A stretch of DNA of 64,000 bases from JBBECJ01 sp963763325 (lineage in GTDB: Bacteria; Chloroflexota; Chloroflexia; Thermomicrobiales; CFX8), in assembly GCA_963763325.1 (NCBI GenBank), contig CAVXOL010000024.1:310001-374000 (forward strand), in the 5' to 3' direction. This document shows positions 52,555-62,887 of the stretch, one piece after another (positions within the stretch are counted from its first letter, which is position 1; the number at the start of each line of letters is the position of its first letter). Under the pieces are notes generated by a model. It ran no database searches and was not told where the DNA came from. It worked only from the letters and a program-made list of their open reading frames with translations. The position numbers and the translations under genes are program-made.

Positions 52555-52950
52555 CTACTGAACCTGCGCCTTGGCGCCGGCCTCCTCGAGCTTCGCCTTG
52601 GCAGCTTCGGCCTCGTCCTTGGTGACCGCTTCGCGGACCGCCTTAGGGGCGGCCTCGACGACGTCCTTTGCCTCCTTGAGGCCGAGGCTCGTCAACTCGC
52701 GGACGGCCTTGATGACCTGAACCTTGTTCGGGCCGACTTCGGTCAGAATGACATCGAATTCTGTCTTCTCTTCGGCGACCTCGGCCGCGCCACCGCCACC
52801 GGCCGCCGGGGCAGCCGCTGCCATCATCGGCGCAGCAGCCGTGACGCCAAAGCGATCCTCGAGGGCCTTGACGAGCTGTGAAAGCTCAAGGACGGACATC
52901 TGCTCAATTGACTGAATAAGCTCATCCATTTTTTCGGTGCTGACCGCCAT
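52555..52950 (-). CDS. rplL: 50S ribosomal protein L7/L12
   Basis: Stalk protein of 131 residues: an N-terminal dimer domain (MDELIQSIEQMSVLELSQLV), an Ala/Gly hinge (about 40-55), and the factor-binding C domain EKTEFDVILTEVGPNKVQVI followed by KAVRELTSLGLKEAKDVVEA. It recruits EF-Tu and EF-G. It follows rplJ by 76 bases. rpoB, the usual next gene, is not here: a hairpin, tRNA-Pro and a response regulator follow. Confidence 0.96.
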   Translation of the reverse strand: MAVSTEKMDELIQSIEQMSVLELSQLVKALEDRFGVTAAAPMMAAAAPAAGGGGAAEVAEEKTEFDVILTEVGPNKVQVIKAVRELTSLGLKEAKDVVEAAPKAVREAVTKDEAEAAKAKLEEAGAKAQVQ

Positions 52951-53026
52951 CTGATTCGTCTCCCTGTTCTCTGTTCATCACCACCAGCACAGTCGCCGGC
53001 AAAGCATATTTGACTCAAGCGTGTCG

Positions 53027-53575
53027 CTAGGCGACCGCTGTTTCCTCGACGGTTTCGTCCCCGCCCAACTGGTTCGCGCGTGCTTGCAGGACGTACTGCA
53101 ACGATCGAATCGGAGCAGCCAGAACACCCACAATCCCGTAGAGTGGGCTGGCGAGGCCGCCAACGACCCGTCCGATCAGGACATCCTTGCTCGGCAGGCT
53201 TGCGAGAGCCTCGACATCGCTCGAGCCAATCAGCGAACCTTCCAGCATCGCTGCGCGAATTGCCAGGATGCGAGACGTGCGGACAAAGTCCGAGACGATC
53301 TTGGCCGGTTGGACTGGATCGTCGAACGCGGTGACAAGCGCCGTCGGGCCCTTCAGGGCTTCTTCAAGCGCCTCCATGCTGTTTTCTTTTGCAGCACGCA
53401 AGGTCAGCGTGTTCTTGGCAACCCGCATCTCCGCGTTGTGCGGCCGGAGCTGTCCTCTCAGGTTCTGCAAGTCCGCGACACTCAGGCCACGGTAGTCAGC
53501 CACAATGGTGAGCTTTGAACGGCTCAGCACTTCCGAGAGCTCCGCGATAGTTTCGAGCTTCTTTTGTGTCGGCAT
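53027..53575 (-). CDS. rplJ: 50S ribosomal protein L10
   Basis: Stalk base protein (182 aa) that binds L7/L12 dimers through its C-terminal helix. Typical parts are KKLETIAELSEVLSRSKLTI, VADYRGLSVADLQNLRGQLR, EMRVAKNTLTLRAA and SPLYGIVGVLAAPIRSLQYV. Of two ATG codons, the second (53575) is nine bases from GGAGG and is the better start; the first is only three away. It is preceded by an L10-type leader with an attenuator. Confidence 0.95.
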   Translation of the reverse strand: MPTQKKLETIAELSEVLSRSKLTIVADYRGLSVADLQNLRGQLRPHNAEMRVAKNTLTLRAAKENSMEALEEALKGPTALVTAFDDPVQPAKIVSDFVRTSRILAIRAAMLEGSLIGSSDVEALASLPSKDVLIGRVVGGLASPLYGIVGVLAAPIRSLQYVLQARANQLGGDETVEETAVA

Positions 53576-53581
53576 TCCCAT

Positions 53582-53779
53582 TCACCTCCCCTCTGTCAAT
53601 GATGAATCGTGCGACAACGAAAAACGCCCCCGCGCCACGAGGGCACGGGGGCGTGAACATCACACCTGAAAACCGAATCACTTCGGTTGTCCCGCTACCT
53701 CGGCCGGATGATTAAGTGGCGTATCGCCACCCCGGCTGTCTTCGGCGCGAATTGAGTTCCGTTTACCGGTCCCGCGACG
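53582..53779 (-). promoter_or_regulatory. L10 leader RNA of rplJL
   Basis: A 198-base untranslated leader between rplA and rplJ. Hairpin elements such as ACCGAATCACTTCGGT at 53672-53687 precede a strong terminator-like hairpin. The arrangement is that of the L10 leader, where L10 with L12 binds the RNA and controls rplJL. Assignment is from position and structure. Confidence 0.6.
53619..53654 (-). terminator. attenuator hairpin in the rplJ leader
   Basis: On the minus strand ACGCCCCCG (53646-53654) pairs perfectly with CGGGGGCGT (53624-53632), with 13 bases in the loop, and TTTTT follows. It is a complete Rho-independent terminator 45 bases before rplJ, so read-through must be regulated for rplJL expression unless a promoter lies within. 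Confidence 0.75.
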
Positions 53780-54502
53780 CTAGGCTGCCTGGCTCGCCTC
53801 CGCGACAGCGACAGCAACATCCAGCGGGATACCGGGCGTCATTGTACTGGTCAACGTAATCGACCGCAAGTAGACTCCCTTTGACGCGCTCGGCTTGTTG
53901 CGCTGGACGGCGTCAACGAGCGCGTGCAGGTTCTGGAGAATGCGCTCCTCCGAGAACGAGACCTTGCCAATCGCGACGTGCAGCAATCCTGTCCGATCGT
54001 TGCGGAACTCGACTCGGCCACCCTTGAGCTCGTTGAGGACGTTCGGGAGATCCTCCGGAGTTCGCACAACCGTGCCAGAGCGTGGGTTCGGCATGAGGCC
54101 ACGCCGGCCGAGAATGCGCCCGAGGCCACCAACCTTGCCCATCTGGTCAGCCATCGCGACTGTCGCGTCGAACTCAAGCCATCCGTCATTGATCTGCTTG
54201 ACGAGGTCGTCGCTTCCAACGTAGTCAGCGCCGGCTTCCTGCGCGATTCGGGCCGCATCGCCAACGGCGAAGACAAGTACTCGTACTTCCTTACCAGTAC
54301 CGGCTGGAAGGACAACGGTCGATCGAACAGCCTGATCAGCCTGGCGCGGATCAATTCCGAGCCGGACATGGACCTCGACCGTCTCATCGAAATTGGAGTA
54401 CTTGATCTTCTTGAGGAGGGTGACTGCATCCTCGGGGGTGTAGAGTTTATCGTCTTCCACCTGAGCGGCGGCGGCTTCGTACTTCTTGCCGTGCTTCGGC
54501 AT
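53780..54502 (-). CDS. rplA: 50S ribosomal protein L1
   Basis: L1 stalk protein (240 aa). Typical parts are KKIKYSNFDETVEVHVRLGI, DPRQADQAVRSTVVLPAGTG, ADYVGSDDLVKQINDGW, GRILGRRGLMPNPRSGTV and SITLTSTMTPGIPLDVA. GGAGG stands six bases before the ATG at 54502. It follows rplK by 65 bases. Confidence 0.96.
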   Translation of the reverse strand: MPKHGKKYEAAAAQVEDDKLYTPEDAVTLLKKIKYSNFDETVEVHVRLGIDPRQADQAVRSTVVLPAGTGKEVRVLVFAVGDAARIAQEAGADYVGSDDLVKQINDGWLEFDATVAMADQMGKVGGLGRILGRRGLMPNPRSGTVVRTPEDLPNVLNELKGGRVEFRNDRTGLLHVAIGKVSFSEERILQNLHALVDAVQRNKPSASKGVYLRSITLTSTMTPGIPLDVAVAVAEASQAA

Positions 54503-54567
54503 CGGTAACCTCCTGTGGTGCGAGCGGGGCGTACACCCCTCCCACTCGTTCTGAAAAACGTCCGGAA

Positions 54568-55011
54568 CTAGCCGGCGACTTCGATGCCCATCGAACGGGC
54601 GGTGCCTTCAACCTGCTTCATCGCACCTTCAACATCAACGGCATTCAAGTCGCGCATTTTCAGCTCCGCGATCTCGCGAACCTGGTCACGCGTCACCTTG
54701 CCGGTAATGGTCTTGACGTTTCCGGCGCCTTTGTCGATGCCAGCGGCCCGGCGTAGCAGGTCCGCAGCGGGCGGCGTCTTGGTGACGAACGTAAATGAGC
54801 GGTCCTCGTAAACGGTGATGAGGACTGGGATCACCTGACCAGCCTGGCCGGCAGTGCGCTCGTTGTATTCCTTGCAGAAATTCATGATAGCAACACCGTG
54901 CTGACCCAGCGCCGGTCCAATCGGCGGTGCCGGCGTCGCCTTGCCGGCCGGAATCTGTAGCTTGACGTACGCCCTGATTTTCTTGGCCAATCCTGACGGA
55001 ACTCCCTTCAT
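54568..55011 (-). CDS. rplK: 50S ribosomal protein L11
   Basis: L11 (about 140-147 aa) binds the GTPase centre of 23S rRNA. Parts are AYVKLQIPAGKATPAPPIGP, ALGQHGVAIMNFCKEYNERT and MRDLNAVDVEGAMKQVEGTA. The ATG at 55011 has little ribosome-site support. Normal L11 begins at AKKI, so TTG 54990 (seven codons in, with AGGGAG upstream) may be the real start. Confidence 0.94.
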   Translation of the reverse strand: MKGVPSGLAKKIRAYVKLQIPAGKATPAPPIGPALGQHGVAIMNFCKEYNERTAGQAGQVIPVLITVYEDRSFTFVTKTPPAADLLRRAAGIDKGAGNVKTITGKVTRDQVREIAELKMRDLNAVDVEGAMKQVEGTARSMGIEVAG

Positions 55012-55095
55012 CGACTCGTTTCATGTATTCGAGTCGCTATCTGTACCCGGACACGTCAACGCCGGCAGCAACCTGCCGGCGATCGATCACCCGGT

Positions 55096-55740
55096 CTATG
55101 CCTCTCGCTCAACCTGCAGGAAATCGAGCTCGACCGGAACCTCTCGCCCAAAGAAGGACACCAGCACCTTGATCTTGCCTTTTTCCTGGTTGATCTCGTC
55201 GATAACACCACGGAAATCCTGGAACGGACCGTCCATGATGCGAACCGAATCTCCCATCGACAGCGACACCTTCACCTTTGGCGCCTCGGCCGTCATGCCC
55301 TTCATGATCGACTGGACCTCATCGTCGGTCAACGGGCTCGGTTTCTGTGTCGCGCCGATGACATTTCCAGTACCGACGAAGCTGGTGACGCCCGGCGTGT
55401 TGCGAACAACGCCCCAGGTTTCATTGTCCATCACCATCTTTACCAGCACGTAGCCTGGGAACACTTTGCGCTGGACGGTGTGTCGCTGGCTGTTCTTGAT
55501 CTCGATTTCGTCCTGAGTGGGAACAATTACCTCGAAGATTCGGTCGGCGACATCCATCGTCTCGACACGATGCATCAGGTTCTGCCGCACCTTGTTCTCG
55601 TAACCCGAGTAGGTGTGGATTACGTACCAGTGTGCCTGTTCGCCTTCAGGCGAAACCTGGACGTCTTCGTATCCTTCACGCTGGCTCGCCAGCCGTTGTC
55701 GGATTGACCTGGTCACCGTTCCTCGACTCTCCAATGACAT
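55096..55740 (-). CDS. nusG: transcription termination/antitermination factor NusG
   Basis: NusG (214 aa). The NGN domain opens with HWYVIHTYSGYENKVRQNL and has KVFPGYVLVKMVMDNETWGV then VRNTPGVTSFVG. The KOW domain is SLSMGDSVRIMDGPFQDFRG followed by KGKIKVLVSFFGREVPVELD. A polar head of about 35 residues precedes it. I use ATG 55740; the frame opens to a GTG at 55800 that would overlap secE. Standard secE-nusG-rplK order. Confidence 0.94.
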   Translation of the reverse strand: MSLESRGTVTRSIRQRLASQREGYEDVQVSPEGEQAHWYVIHTYSGYENKVRQNLMHRVETMDVADRIFEVIVPTQDEIEIKNSQRHTVQRKVFPGYVLVKMVMDNETWGVVRNTPGVTSFVGTGNVIGATQKPSPLTDDEVQSIMKGMTAEAPKVKVSLSMGDSVRIMDGPFQDFRGVIDEINQEKGKIKVLVSFFGREVPVELDFLQVEREA

Positions 55741-55778
55741 CGTCTCAACGCCCCCGAGTTGGGAGCCAGTTGCACCGA

Positions 55779-56015
55779 TCAGACCGGGATCCACTCCCAC
55801 AACTCGCGGAACGCGTAGTCAACGAGACCAAGCATGATGCCAAGAACCGTCGCCATCACGATCACAAGGATCGTCAGATTGCGCGTTGTCTCCTGATCGG
55901 GCCAGGTAACCTTTTTAATCTCGGTATAGGTGTCCCGGACGAGATTCTGAAATTTGCCGAAGCCCCCGGGATTGCCGGGCCGATCGGATGTCTTGCTCGT
56001 CGTCCTGGTCGACAT
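55779..56015 (-). CDS. secE: preprotein translocase subunit SecE
   Basis: A 78-residue SecE with one membrane helix. The cytoplasmic amphipathic part LVRDTYTEIKKVTWPDQETT is the family mark, then the helix LTILVIVMATVLGIMLGLVD. A 20-residue Ser/Thr/Gly-rich head precedes it. It clamps SecY in the translocon. Confidence 0.94.
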   Translation of the reverse strand: MSTRTTSKTSDRPGNPGGFGKFQNLVRDTYTEIKKVTWPDQETTRNLTILVIVMATVLGIMLGLVDYAFRELWEWIPV

Positions 56016-56219
56016 GTCGCCTTCCTCGCCCGTTCTGTTGGTGTCGTCATCTGGAATCGTAGATCAACGATTACCTGTGACGTGACTGGCCTGCCACCTT
56101 GCTCGCCTGATCGCACTCGCATGTTGACGCATCGTCAACACAAAGACGGGGCGAGCCTGTCATGCTCCGCCCCACGCATCGGATTCATCTGATCTTGTCC
56201 CTTCCGGTAAGGGAAGGGG

Positions 56220-56292
<73 letters not shown>

Positions 56293-56308
56293 ATGAACCA
56301 GCGAACGC

Positions 56309-56479
56309 TTACCGCGTCTCCCGATGGCTGCGGTGGCAGCGACAGCGTGGGCAGAACTTCCGCAACTCAAGCCGGGCCGAATCGTTTCGACGATTCTTTT
56401 CTGACGTGTAATTCCGCTCGCGGCACTCTGTGCATTCGAGCGTAATCACCATCCGGTCAGCCTTGCTCTTCTTCGCCAT
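56309..56479 (-). CDS. rpmG: 50S ribosomal protein L33
   Basis: A 56-residue ribosomal protein: MAKKSKADRMVITLECTECR start with ERNYTSEKNRRN, and LELRKFCPRCRCH near the end. Four Cys (CxxC and CxxC) make it the zinc-binding L33 type. It lies between tuf and tRNA-Trp, as in many Gram-positive and Chloroflexota genomes. Too short to be noticed by simple gene calling here. Confidence 0.92.
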   Translation of the reverse strand: MAKKSKADRMVITLECTECRERNYTSEKNRRNDSARLELRKFCPRCRCHRSHRETR

Positions 56480-56507
56480 TATACATCATCTCGCTTTCGG
56501 GGCGAAA

Positions 56508-56528
56508 GCGGCTGGTCTATCCAGCCGC
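56508..56528 (-). terminator. hairpin after tuf, probable terminator
   Basis: GCGGCTGG/CCAGCCGC, 8 bases with a 5-base loop, lies 40 bases after the tuf stop and is followed on the minus strand by TTTCGCC. A second short stem (CTTTCGGGGCGAAAG) comes next, just before rpmG. Confidence 0.5.
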
Positions 56529-56567
56529 CCCACCCACAACGCATCGCCTGGTGGAAACTCGCTGCTG

Positions 56568-57767
<1,200 letters not shown>

Positions 57768-57902
57768 TCTTGCGCCCTCCTGCGTACCCAGAACCTGATG
57801 CGACCGATGCCCTGGCGCGATGCCTTTGTGATCCCAGACGTACACGTCGGCGATCGACCAGAATTCAACAAAAAGGCCCATCTAACGAAATAGACGAGCC
57901 GG

Positions 57903-57984
57903 TGGGGAGAGAGGGATTCGAACCCCCGAAGCATGACGCAGCTGGTTTACAGCCAGCCCCCTTTGGCCACTTGGGTATCTCCCC
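57903..57984 (-). tRNA. tRNA-Tyr (anticodon GTA)
   Basis: Class II tRNA with acceptor GGGGAGA/TCTCCCC, anticodon loop around CTGTAAA (GTA), variable arm, T arm GGGGG-TTCGAAT-CCCTC and discriminator A. It lies four bases from tRNA-Thr and upstream of tuf, so the three are probably one transcript. Confidence 0.94.
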
Positions 57985-57988
57985 CTGG

Positions 57989-58061
57989 AGCCGACGATGG
58001 GACTCGAACCCGCAACCTGCTGTTTACAAAACAGCTGCTCTGCCAATTGAGCTACGCCGGC
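57989..58061 (-). tRNA. tRNA-Thr (anticodon TGT)
   Basis: Acceptor GCCGGCG/CGTCGGC, anticodon loop TTTGTAA (TGT, codon ACA), T arm GCGGG-TTCGAGT-CCCAT. First gene of the tRNA-Thr, tRNA-Tyr, tuf block. Confidence 0.93.
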
Positions 58062-58096
58062 AACCGCGTCCGAACCAAGTCGAAACCCAGCAGTGA

Positions 58097-58125
58097 AGTG
58101 TATAGTCTGACTGGTTCGGTGTCAA
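58097..58125 (-). promoter_or_regulatory. promoter of the tRNA-Thr/tRNA-Tyr/tuf block
   Basis: On the minus strand TTGACA (58120-58125) and TACACT (58097-58102) are 17 bases apart. A TATACA at shorter spacing is an alternative -10. Transcription would start near 58090, some 30 bases before tRNA-Thr. Confidence 0.7.
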
Positions 58126-58182
58126 TCCTCGATGCAATCGGCATTTCAGAGGGATTGTCGCTGTTTGCCTGGCCTCAGCCAA

Positions 58183-58211
58183 TTGCGGCTATAGGTCGTT
58201 TCTGTTATGGT
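58183..58211 (+). promoter_or_regulatory. putative promoter of rpsO
   Basis: TTGCGG (58183-58188) and TATGGT (58206-58211) are 17 bases apart, about 70 bases before rpsO. Both hexamers are imperfect. Confidence 0.45.
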
Positions 58212-58279
58212 TATGAAGTGAATGCGTACGTTACGGCGGGTTCTCTTGGGCCGTAACGATGAGGGAGGCTACACGCCGT

Positions 58280-58549
58280 ATGATACTTCAGAAGACTCAG
58301 AAGGACGATATCGTCGAGTCCTACAGGACCCACGATACCGACACTGGCTCGCCGGAAGTCCAGATCGCGCTGTTAACAGAGCGCATCAATGGTCTGATTG
58401 AGCATTTGCGTGAGCACGCTCACGATCATCACTCGCGCCGAGGGCTGTTGAAGCTCGTTGGCCGCCGCCGCCGGCTGCTGGCCTACCTGAACGAGAAGGA
58501 CAGCGATCGTTATCGCGCCCTGATCGCCAGACTCGGTCTGCGCCGCTAA
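58280..58549 (+). CDS. rpsO: 30S ribosomal protein S15
   Basis: S15 (89 aa) binds 16S rRNA early in assembly. Parts are HDTDTGSPEVQIALLTERIN, HLREHAHDHHSRRGLLKLVG and RRRRLLAYLNEKDSDRY. I start at ATG 58280 (MILQKTQ) with GGGAGG about 11 bases upstream; an ATG at 58259 adds seven unlike residues. It precedes pnp, the conserved rpsO-pnp pair. Confidence 0.95.
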   Translation: MILQKTQKDDIVESYRTHDTDTGSPEVQIALLTERINGLIEHLREHAHDHHSRRGLLKLVGRRRRLLAYLNEKDSDRYRALIARLGLRR

Positions 58550-58633
58550 GCCACGCAGCCACAAGAAGACAGGTTTGGACATCATTCACGATCTGGCACC
58601 AGCGCAGTCCAACCAACTGCTTCCGCTTCCCTC

Positions 58634-58660
58634 AGGCCCAGGGACAGATTCCCTGGGCCT
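58634..58660 (+). terminator. hairpin after rpsO
   Basis: A perfect 11-base stem AGGCCCAGGGA/TCCCTGGGCCT with a 5-base loop, followed by CTCTGCGTCTCC. It lies in the 358-base rpsO-pnp gap (58550-58907), where I see no other gene. It may terminate rpsO or, as in other bacteria, be an RNase III-type processing site controlling pnp. Confidence 0.5.
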
Positions 58661-58907
58661 CTCTGCGTCTCCTGACAGGCTGGCCGCAACGGAACGGACG
58701 GAGGTGCCTGACGATCGACACTGATTGAGCGATTCAGACCACGCCGCCGCTGGGTCGAGGGTTGGGAACTGAAGTGTGCCGACGCTCAGTGGCGTCACAC
58801 TCCAGTCCCTGACTCTCACAGCGGCACCGATTCTGCACGACACTACTCGTTGCAGCAAGATGGGACGCGCTAGCGTGTCCTACCGCATGTGAGGAACTAG
58901 TACACCA

Positions 58908-61248
58908 ATGAGCAATAGACCCAATATCGTCGAGGAGCGCGTCACGATCGCAGGACGCGACATGATCTTCGAGACCGGCAGGATTGCCGGTCTTGCGGAC
59001 GGCGCCGTGACCGTCAGGTACGGCGACAGCCTGGTCCTCTCAACTGCCGAAGGCGAATCCGAGCCACGTGAAGGCATGGATTTCTTCCCATTGACAGTTG
59101 ACTACGAAGAGCGGATGTTCGCAGCCGGTAAGATTCCCGGCGGATTCATCAAGCGCGAGGGCAGGCCCAGCGAGCACGCCGTTCTGACGGCCCGACTGAC
59201 CGACCGTCCGCTGCGGCCGCTCTTTCCGGCAGGCTACCGCAATGAGGTTCAGGTCATGACGACCGTCCTCTCAACGGACCAGCAGAACGACCCGGACATC
59301 CTCTCGATCAACGGAGCGTCGGCTGCGTTGACGATCTCCCAGGTTCCCTTCCAGGGTCCAATCGGAGGAATTCGCATCGGCTACGTCAACGGTGAACTCA
59401 TCGTCAACCCGACTCAAGCCGAGCTGGAGACCAGCATGATGGACGTCGTCGTCGCGGGCACGAGCGACGCGATCATGATGGTTGAGGGCGAGTGCAAGGA
59501 AGTTCCAGAGGACGTTCTCGTTGACGGTATCGCGCTCGCCCACGAGCAGATCAAGCTATTGGTCGAGGCTCAGAACCGACTCCAGCAGCGCGTCGGCAAG
59601 CCGAAGCGCGAGGTCAAGCTTGCTCCGAAGGACGAGACCTACACCCAGGCGATGCGCGAGTTCCTCGGCAGCCGGCTCGACGGCGCAGTCTTCAATGCCG
59701 ACAAGGAAGCTCGCATTGAAGCGACGGCTGCCCTCAAGCGAGAGGCCGTTGCCCACTTCGTCGCGCAGGCTGGTGATGACGTTGCCGGTGCTGAGAAGAA
59801 GGCGAGGTCGACCTTTGAATCGCTGGTGAAGGAGGCGGTTCGAAGCGCGATCATCGAGCGCGGCGATCGCCCGGACGGACGCGCGCCGGATGAGATTCGG
59901 CCGATCTGGAGCGAAGTCGGATACCTGCCGCGGGCGCACGGCTCCGCGCTCTTCACTCGTGGCCAGACGCAGGTTCTGACGGTCGCGACACTCGGTTCGA
60001 CGAAGGAAGATCAGATGCTTGACGGACTCGGCCTCGAGACGTCGAAGCGCTACATGCATCACTACAACTTCCCGCCGTTCAGCGTCGGCGAAGTTCGCCG
60101 ACTTCGTGGACCATCGCGCCGCGATATCGGCCATGGTGCGCTCGCCGAACGCGCGATGATGGCGGTACTGCCGGAGCAGTCCGAGTTCCCATATGTTCTG
60201 CGGCTCGTCTCGGAGATCATGTCGTCGAACGGCTCGTCGTCAATGGCAAGCGTCTGCGGCAGCACGATGGCGCTGATGGACGCTGGAGTGCCAATCAAAT
60301 CCCCCGTTGCCGGCGTCGCGATGGGTCTCGTCACTGACGAAACCGGACGATATCGTGTTCTGACCGACATTCAGGGACTCGAAGACGCACTCGGCGACAT
60401 GGACTTCAAAGTCGCCGGCACCCGCACTGGTGTAACGGCGATCCAGATGGACATCAAGGTCCGCGGCATCACGACGCAGATCATGCGGGAGGCGCTGGCC
60501 CAGGCGCTGACCGGCCGGCTGTTCATCCTCGACAAGATGGCCGAGACGATAGATTCGTCACGTGGCACGCAGTCAGTCTTCGCGCCGAGCATCGTGACAG
60601 TCAAGATCGCGCCAGACCAGATCGGCGCGGTGATTGGACCAGGGGGCAAGGTCATCCGAGCCATCCAGGAAGCTTCCGGCACTAAGATCGACATCGAAGA
60701 CGACGGCACAGTCTACATCAGCGGAGTTGGCCAGGAGGCCACCGACGCAGCCGCCGACCAGATCCGCCGCATTACCTACACACCATCGGTTGGCGACCGG
60801 CTGACCGGACCGGTCAAGACGATCATTGCCGTTGGTGCCTTCGTCGAGATCGCTCCAGGCAAGGATGCCTTTGTCCACATCTCGCAGCTTGGTACGGAGC
60901 GCGTCGAGAAGGTCGAGGACGCCGTTCAGGTCGGTGACATGCTCGAAGTCGTCGTGACCGCCGTCCGCAACGACGGCAAGATCGATGCATCGCGCCGGGC
61001 CGCAATCACCGGCGAGATGCCAGCCCCACGCCCGCCACGTGAGGGTGGCTTCAGCGGCCCGCGCCGTGATGGCGACCGTGGCCCACGCCGCGACGGTGAC
61101 CGTGGTCCGCGCTCGGACTTCGACCGCGACCGCAGCGCCGCGTCCCGAAGGACAACGCCAGCCCGAGCGCGTCGCCGAGCCAGCGGCAACCGACGGCCGT
61201 CCGAGCGACTCACGCCGTCCTGGCTACATCCGCCGCGACGACAGCTAA
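58908..61248 (+). CDS. pnp: polyribonucleotide nucleotidyltransferase (frame break near end)
   Basis: PNPase (about 780 aa), a phosphorolytic 3'-5' exonuclease. Two RNase PH domains (GDSLVLSTAEGESEPREGMD and PLRPLFPAGYRNEV; ALFTRGQTQVLTVATLGSTK, PPFSVGEVRRLRGPSRRDIG, GVAMGLVTDE), a KH domain (GAVIGPGGKVIRAIQEASGT) and an S1 domain (VGAFVEIAPGKDAFVHISQL). The Arg/Gly/Asp-rich tail shifts frame near 61135. In the next frame it continues RPEGQRQPERVAEP and ends SRRPGYIRRDDS at TAA 61246-61248, 18 bases before a strong terminator. I prefer this end over the unshifted frame, which reads through the terminator to 61331. Confidence 0.92.
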
Positions 61249-61266
61249 GCTGCGCTAATCAGGTCG

Positions 61267-61298
61267 AACGCCCCGGATCACATGATCCGGGGCGTTTT
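61267..61298 (+). terminator. Rho-independent terminator of pnp
   Basis: AACGCCCCGGATCA pairs with TGATCCGGGGCGTT nearly to the centre and TTTT follows. It stands just after the repaired pnp stop. The complementary AA run may let it also act for the convergent gene. Confidence 0.82.
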
Positions 61299-61323
61299 CA
61301 TGTTCGGCTGATGAACCAATCGG

Positions 61324-61836
61324 CTACCTGATCCAGAGCATCGCCAGGTTCGAGACTTCCTCCTGGAATGCGGTGTCACTCTCGGCGATCAGCAGCAACG
61401 CGAAGAACGATCCACAGCAGCAAAAGACGATGAAGCCCAGGATCGCCAGAATGATCCAGAGCGTGCGATTGCCACGCGGTTTCGCAGGAGTCACGGCTGT
61501 CGGCGCTTGCGCCGTCCATGTGCCGGCCTCGCCTGTGGGCGCAGCCCAGTCGCTGGCCGTCGCTGTCCACTCCGTCGGCTGGCTGGGCGTCGACGAGGTC
61601 ACTGGCGGAATTGCTGCAGTCGGATCGTCCGGGGTGACGGACGGTGACGCCGAGTCCGTCGGTACTTCCTCGACCGGTGCTTCGAGGACATCTGCGAGGG
61701 CATCTTCGAAGTCGTCCGCAGTGTAGGCAGTTGCGGGATCGAGCCGGGTGCCACAGCTCGGGCAATAGCGCGCCATCGATGGGACGTTGTTCCCGCAGGT
61801 TGGGCAGATCCGTGTCTGTGGAGGTTGCTCGCTCAT
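61324..61836 (-). CDS. zinc-ribbon membrane protein of unknown function
   Basis: A 170-residue protein: N-terminal zinc ribbon (ICPTCGNNVPSMARYCPSCG), then an acidic and Thr/Pro-rich linker of about 90 residues, then one membrane helix (TLWIILAILGFIVFCCCGSF and FALLLIAE) and a short tail. The layout, ribbon inside and helix at the C-terminal end, is common in Chloroflexota and Actinobacteria but has no assigned role. It is 40 bases after the membrane protein gene upstream on the same strand. Confidence 0.75.
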   Translation of the reverse strand: MSEQPPQTRICPTCGNNVPSMARYCPSCGTRLDPATAYTADDFEDALADVLEAPVEEVPTDSASPSVTPDDPTAAIPPVTSSTPSQPTEWTATASDWAAPTGEAGTWTAQAPTAVTPAKPRGNRTLWIILAILGFIVFCCCGSFFALLLIAESDTAFQEEVSNLAMLWIR

Positions 61837-61876
61837 GTCTCTCCGTCTGTCGGATACGGACGCAGTCGCCCTCGGG

Positions 61877-62887
61877 TCATCGAGACGCCTGCTGTGCAGG
61901 GCCTGTCTTCTCTGACTCTGGTGCTGGAAGGGTACTCGCCCAGGTCGAAACGCGCGAGAGGGCGACGATCCCGATCAGGACGCCGAACCAGAGCGTCGCA
62001 AAGCGGATCAACAACGTCGCTGTTCCCGCCAGGGTCGACGTCATCGCGGGATCGTCGATTGTCACGAGCAACAGGCCCGCGGCCGTCAATTCGGCAGCGC
62101 CGAGTCCACCAGGCAGCATCGACGCGCCCCCTATCCAGGTTGACGCCGCGAAGACAAAGATCGATGCCATCAGAATGGTCCCGGACGCTGGAATACCAAG
62201 CCCAACCAGGATCAGAAAAAATGCGATGCATTCACACATCCAGGACACGACGCCGATGGATACTGCCGTCACCAGCGGTCGAGGCCGGAGCAACACTCGA
62301 GTGCTGTCGTACAACTCCACCATCGCCTCGCCTCGACGGCGACCGAGCCTTGTCCGCTCCAATGCCCGCAGGATTGCGTGGACCCAGGACTCTCGTTGAA
62401 GTACGAAGAGGCCAATCACGCTCACAACTGCGCCAGCGACCAGCAACTGCCAACTGTTTCGGTAGACCGTCAGCCCGATGCCTGACAGTACCAGCAATGC
62501 GAAGCCATCTGAGAGCCGTTCGGCGAAGATGACCGGCGCCGTTCGCGTCATCGGCACACCGGTCCGCAACCGGACCAGATACGACTTGAGCAACTCCCCT
62601 ACCTTGCCCGGAGTCATCACCATCGTGAAGCCCGCGAGGAAGATCATCAATGAATCTCGGCGTGACAGTGTCGTGACATCGAGTAACCGGAGGTAGTACT
62701 GCCACTTGACGAAACGCATGAAGTAGTTGAGTAACGTTAGGCCGAGCACGAACGGCAGCAACCGCCAGTCAAAGTCGCGCAGTGCTCGTGACAATGCGCC
62801 AGCATCTATGATCAGCACGATCCCAACGACGACGATGACACCAATCAGGATGCCGACCATCATTCGCCTGCGCAGTTGCTCGATCAA
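61877..62887 (-). CDS. YbhN/LPG-synthase-TM family flippase-like protein
   Basis: A 336-residue membrane protein with about eight helices matching the lysylphosphatidylglycerol synthase transmembrane domain family (UPF0104). Marks are FVLGLTLLNYFMRFVKWQYY, TMVMTPGKVGELLKSYLV, PVIFAERLSDGFALLVLSG and LPGGLGAAELTAAGLLL. No C-terminal aminoacyl transferase domain is present, so it is the stand-alone membrane module, thought to move lipids. Substrate unknown. Confidence 0.85.
   Translation of the reverse strand: MIEQLRRRMMVGILIGVIVVVGIVLIIDAGALSRALRDFDWRLLPFVLGLTLLNYFMRFVKWQYYLRLLDVTTLSRRDSLMIFLAGFTMVMTPGKVGELLKSYLVRLRTGVPMTRTAPVIFAERLSDGFALLVLSGIGLTVYRNSWQLLVAGAVVSVIGLFVLQRESWVHAILRALERTRLGRRRGEAMVELYDSTRVLLRPRPLVTAVSIGVVSWMCECIAFFLILVGLGIPASGTILMASIFVFAASTWIGGASMLPGGLGAAELTAAGLLLVTIDDPAMTSTLAGTATLLIRFATLWFGVLIGIVALSRVSTWASTLPAPESEKTGPAQQASR

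Noticed and set aside
61249..61331. pnp reading on to 61331 in the unshifted frame
   Set aside because: This runs through a strong terminator and gives an unlike tail; the shifted frame ends in a normal PNPase tail just before the terminator.
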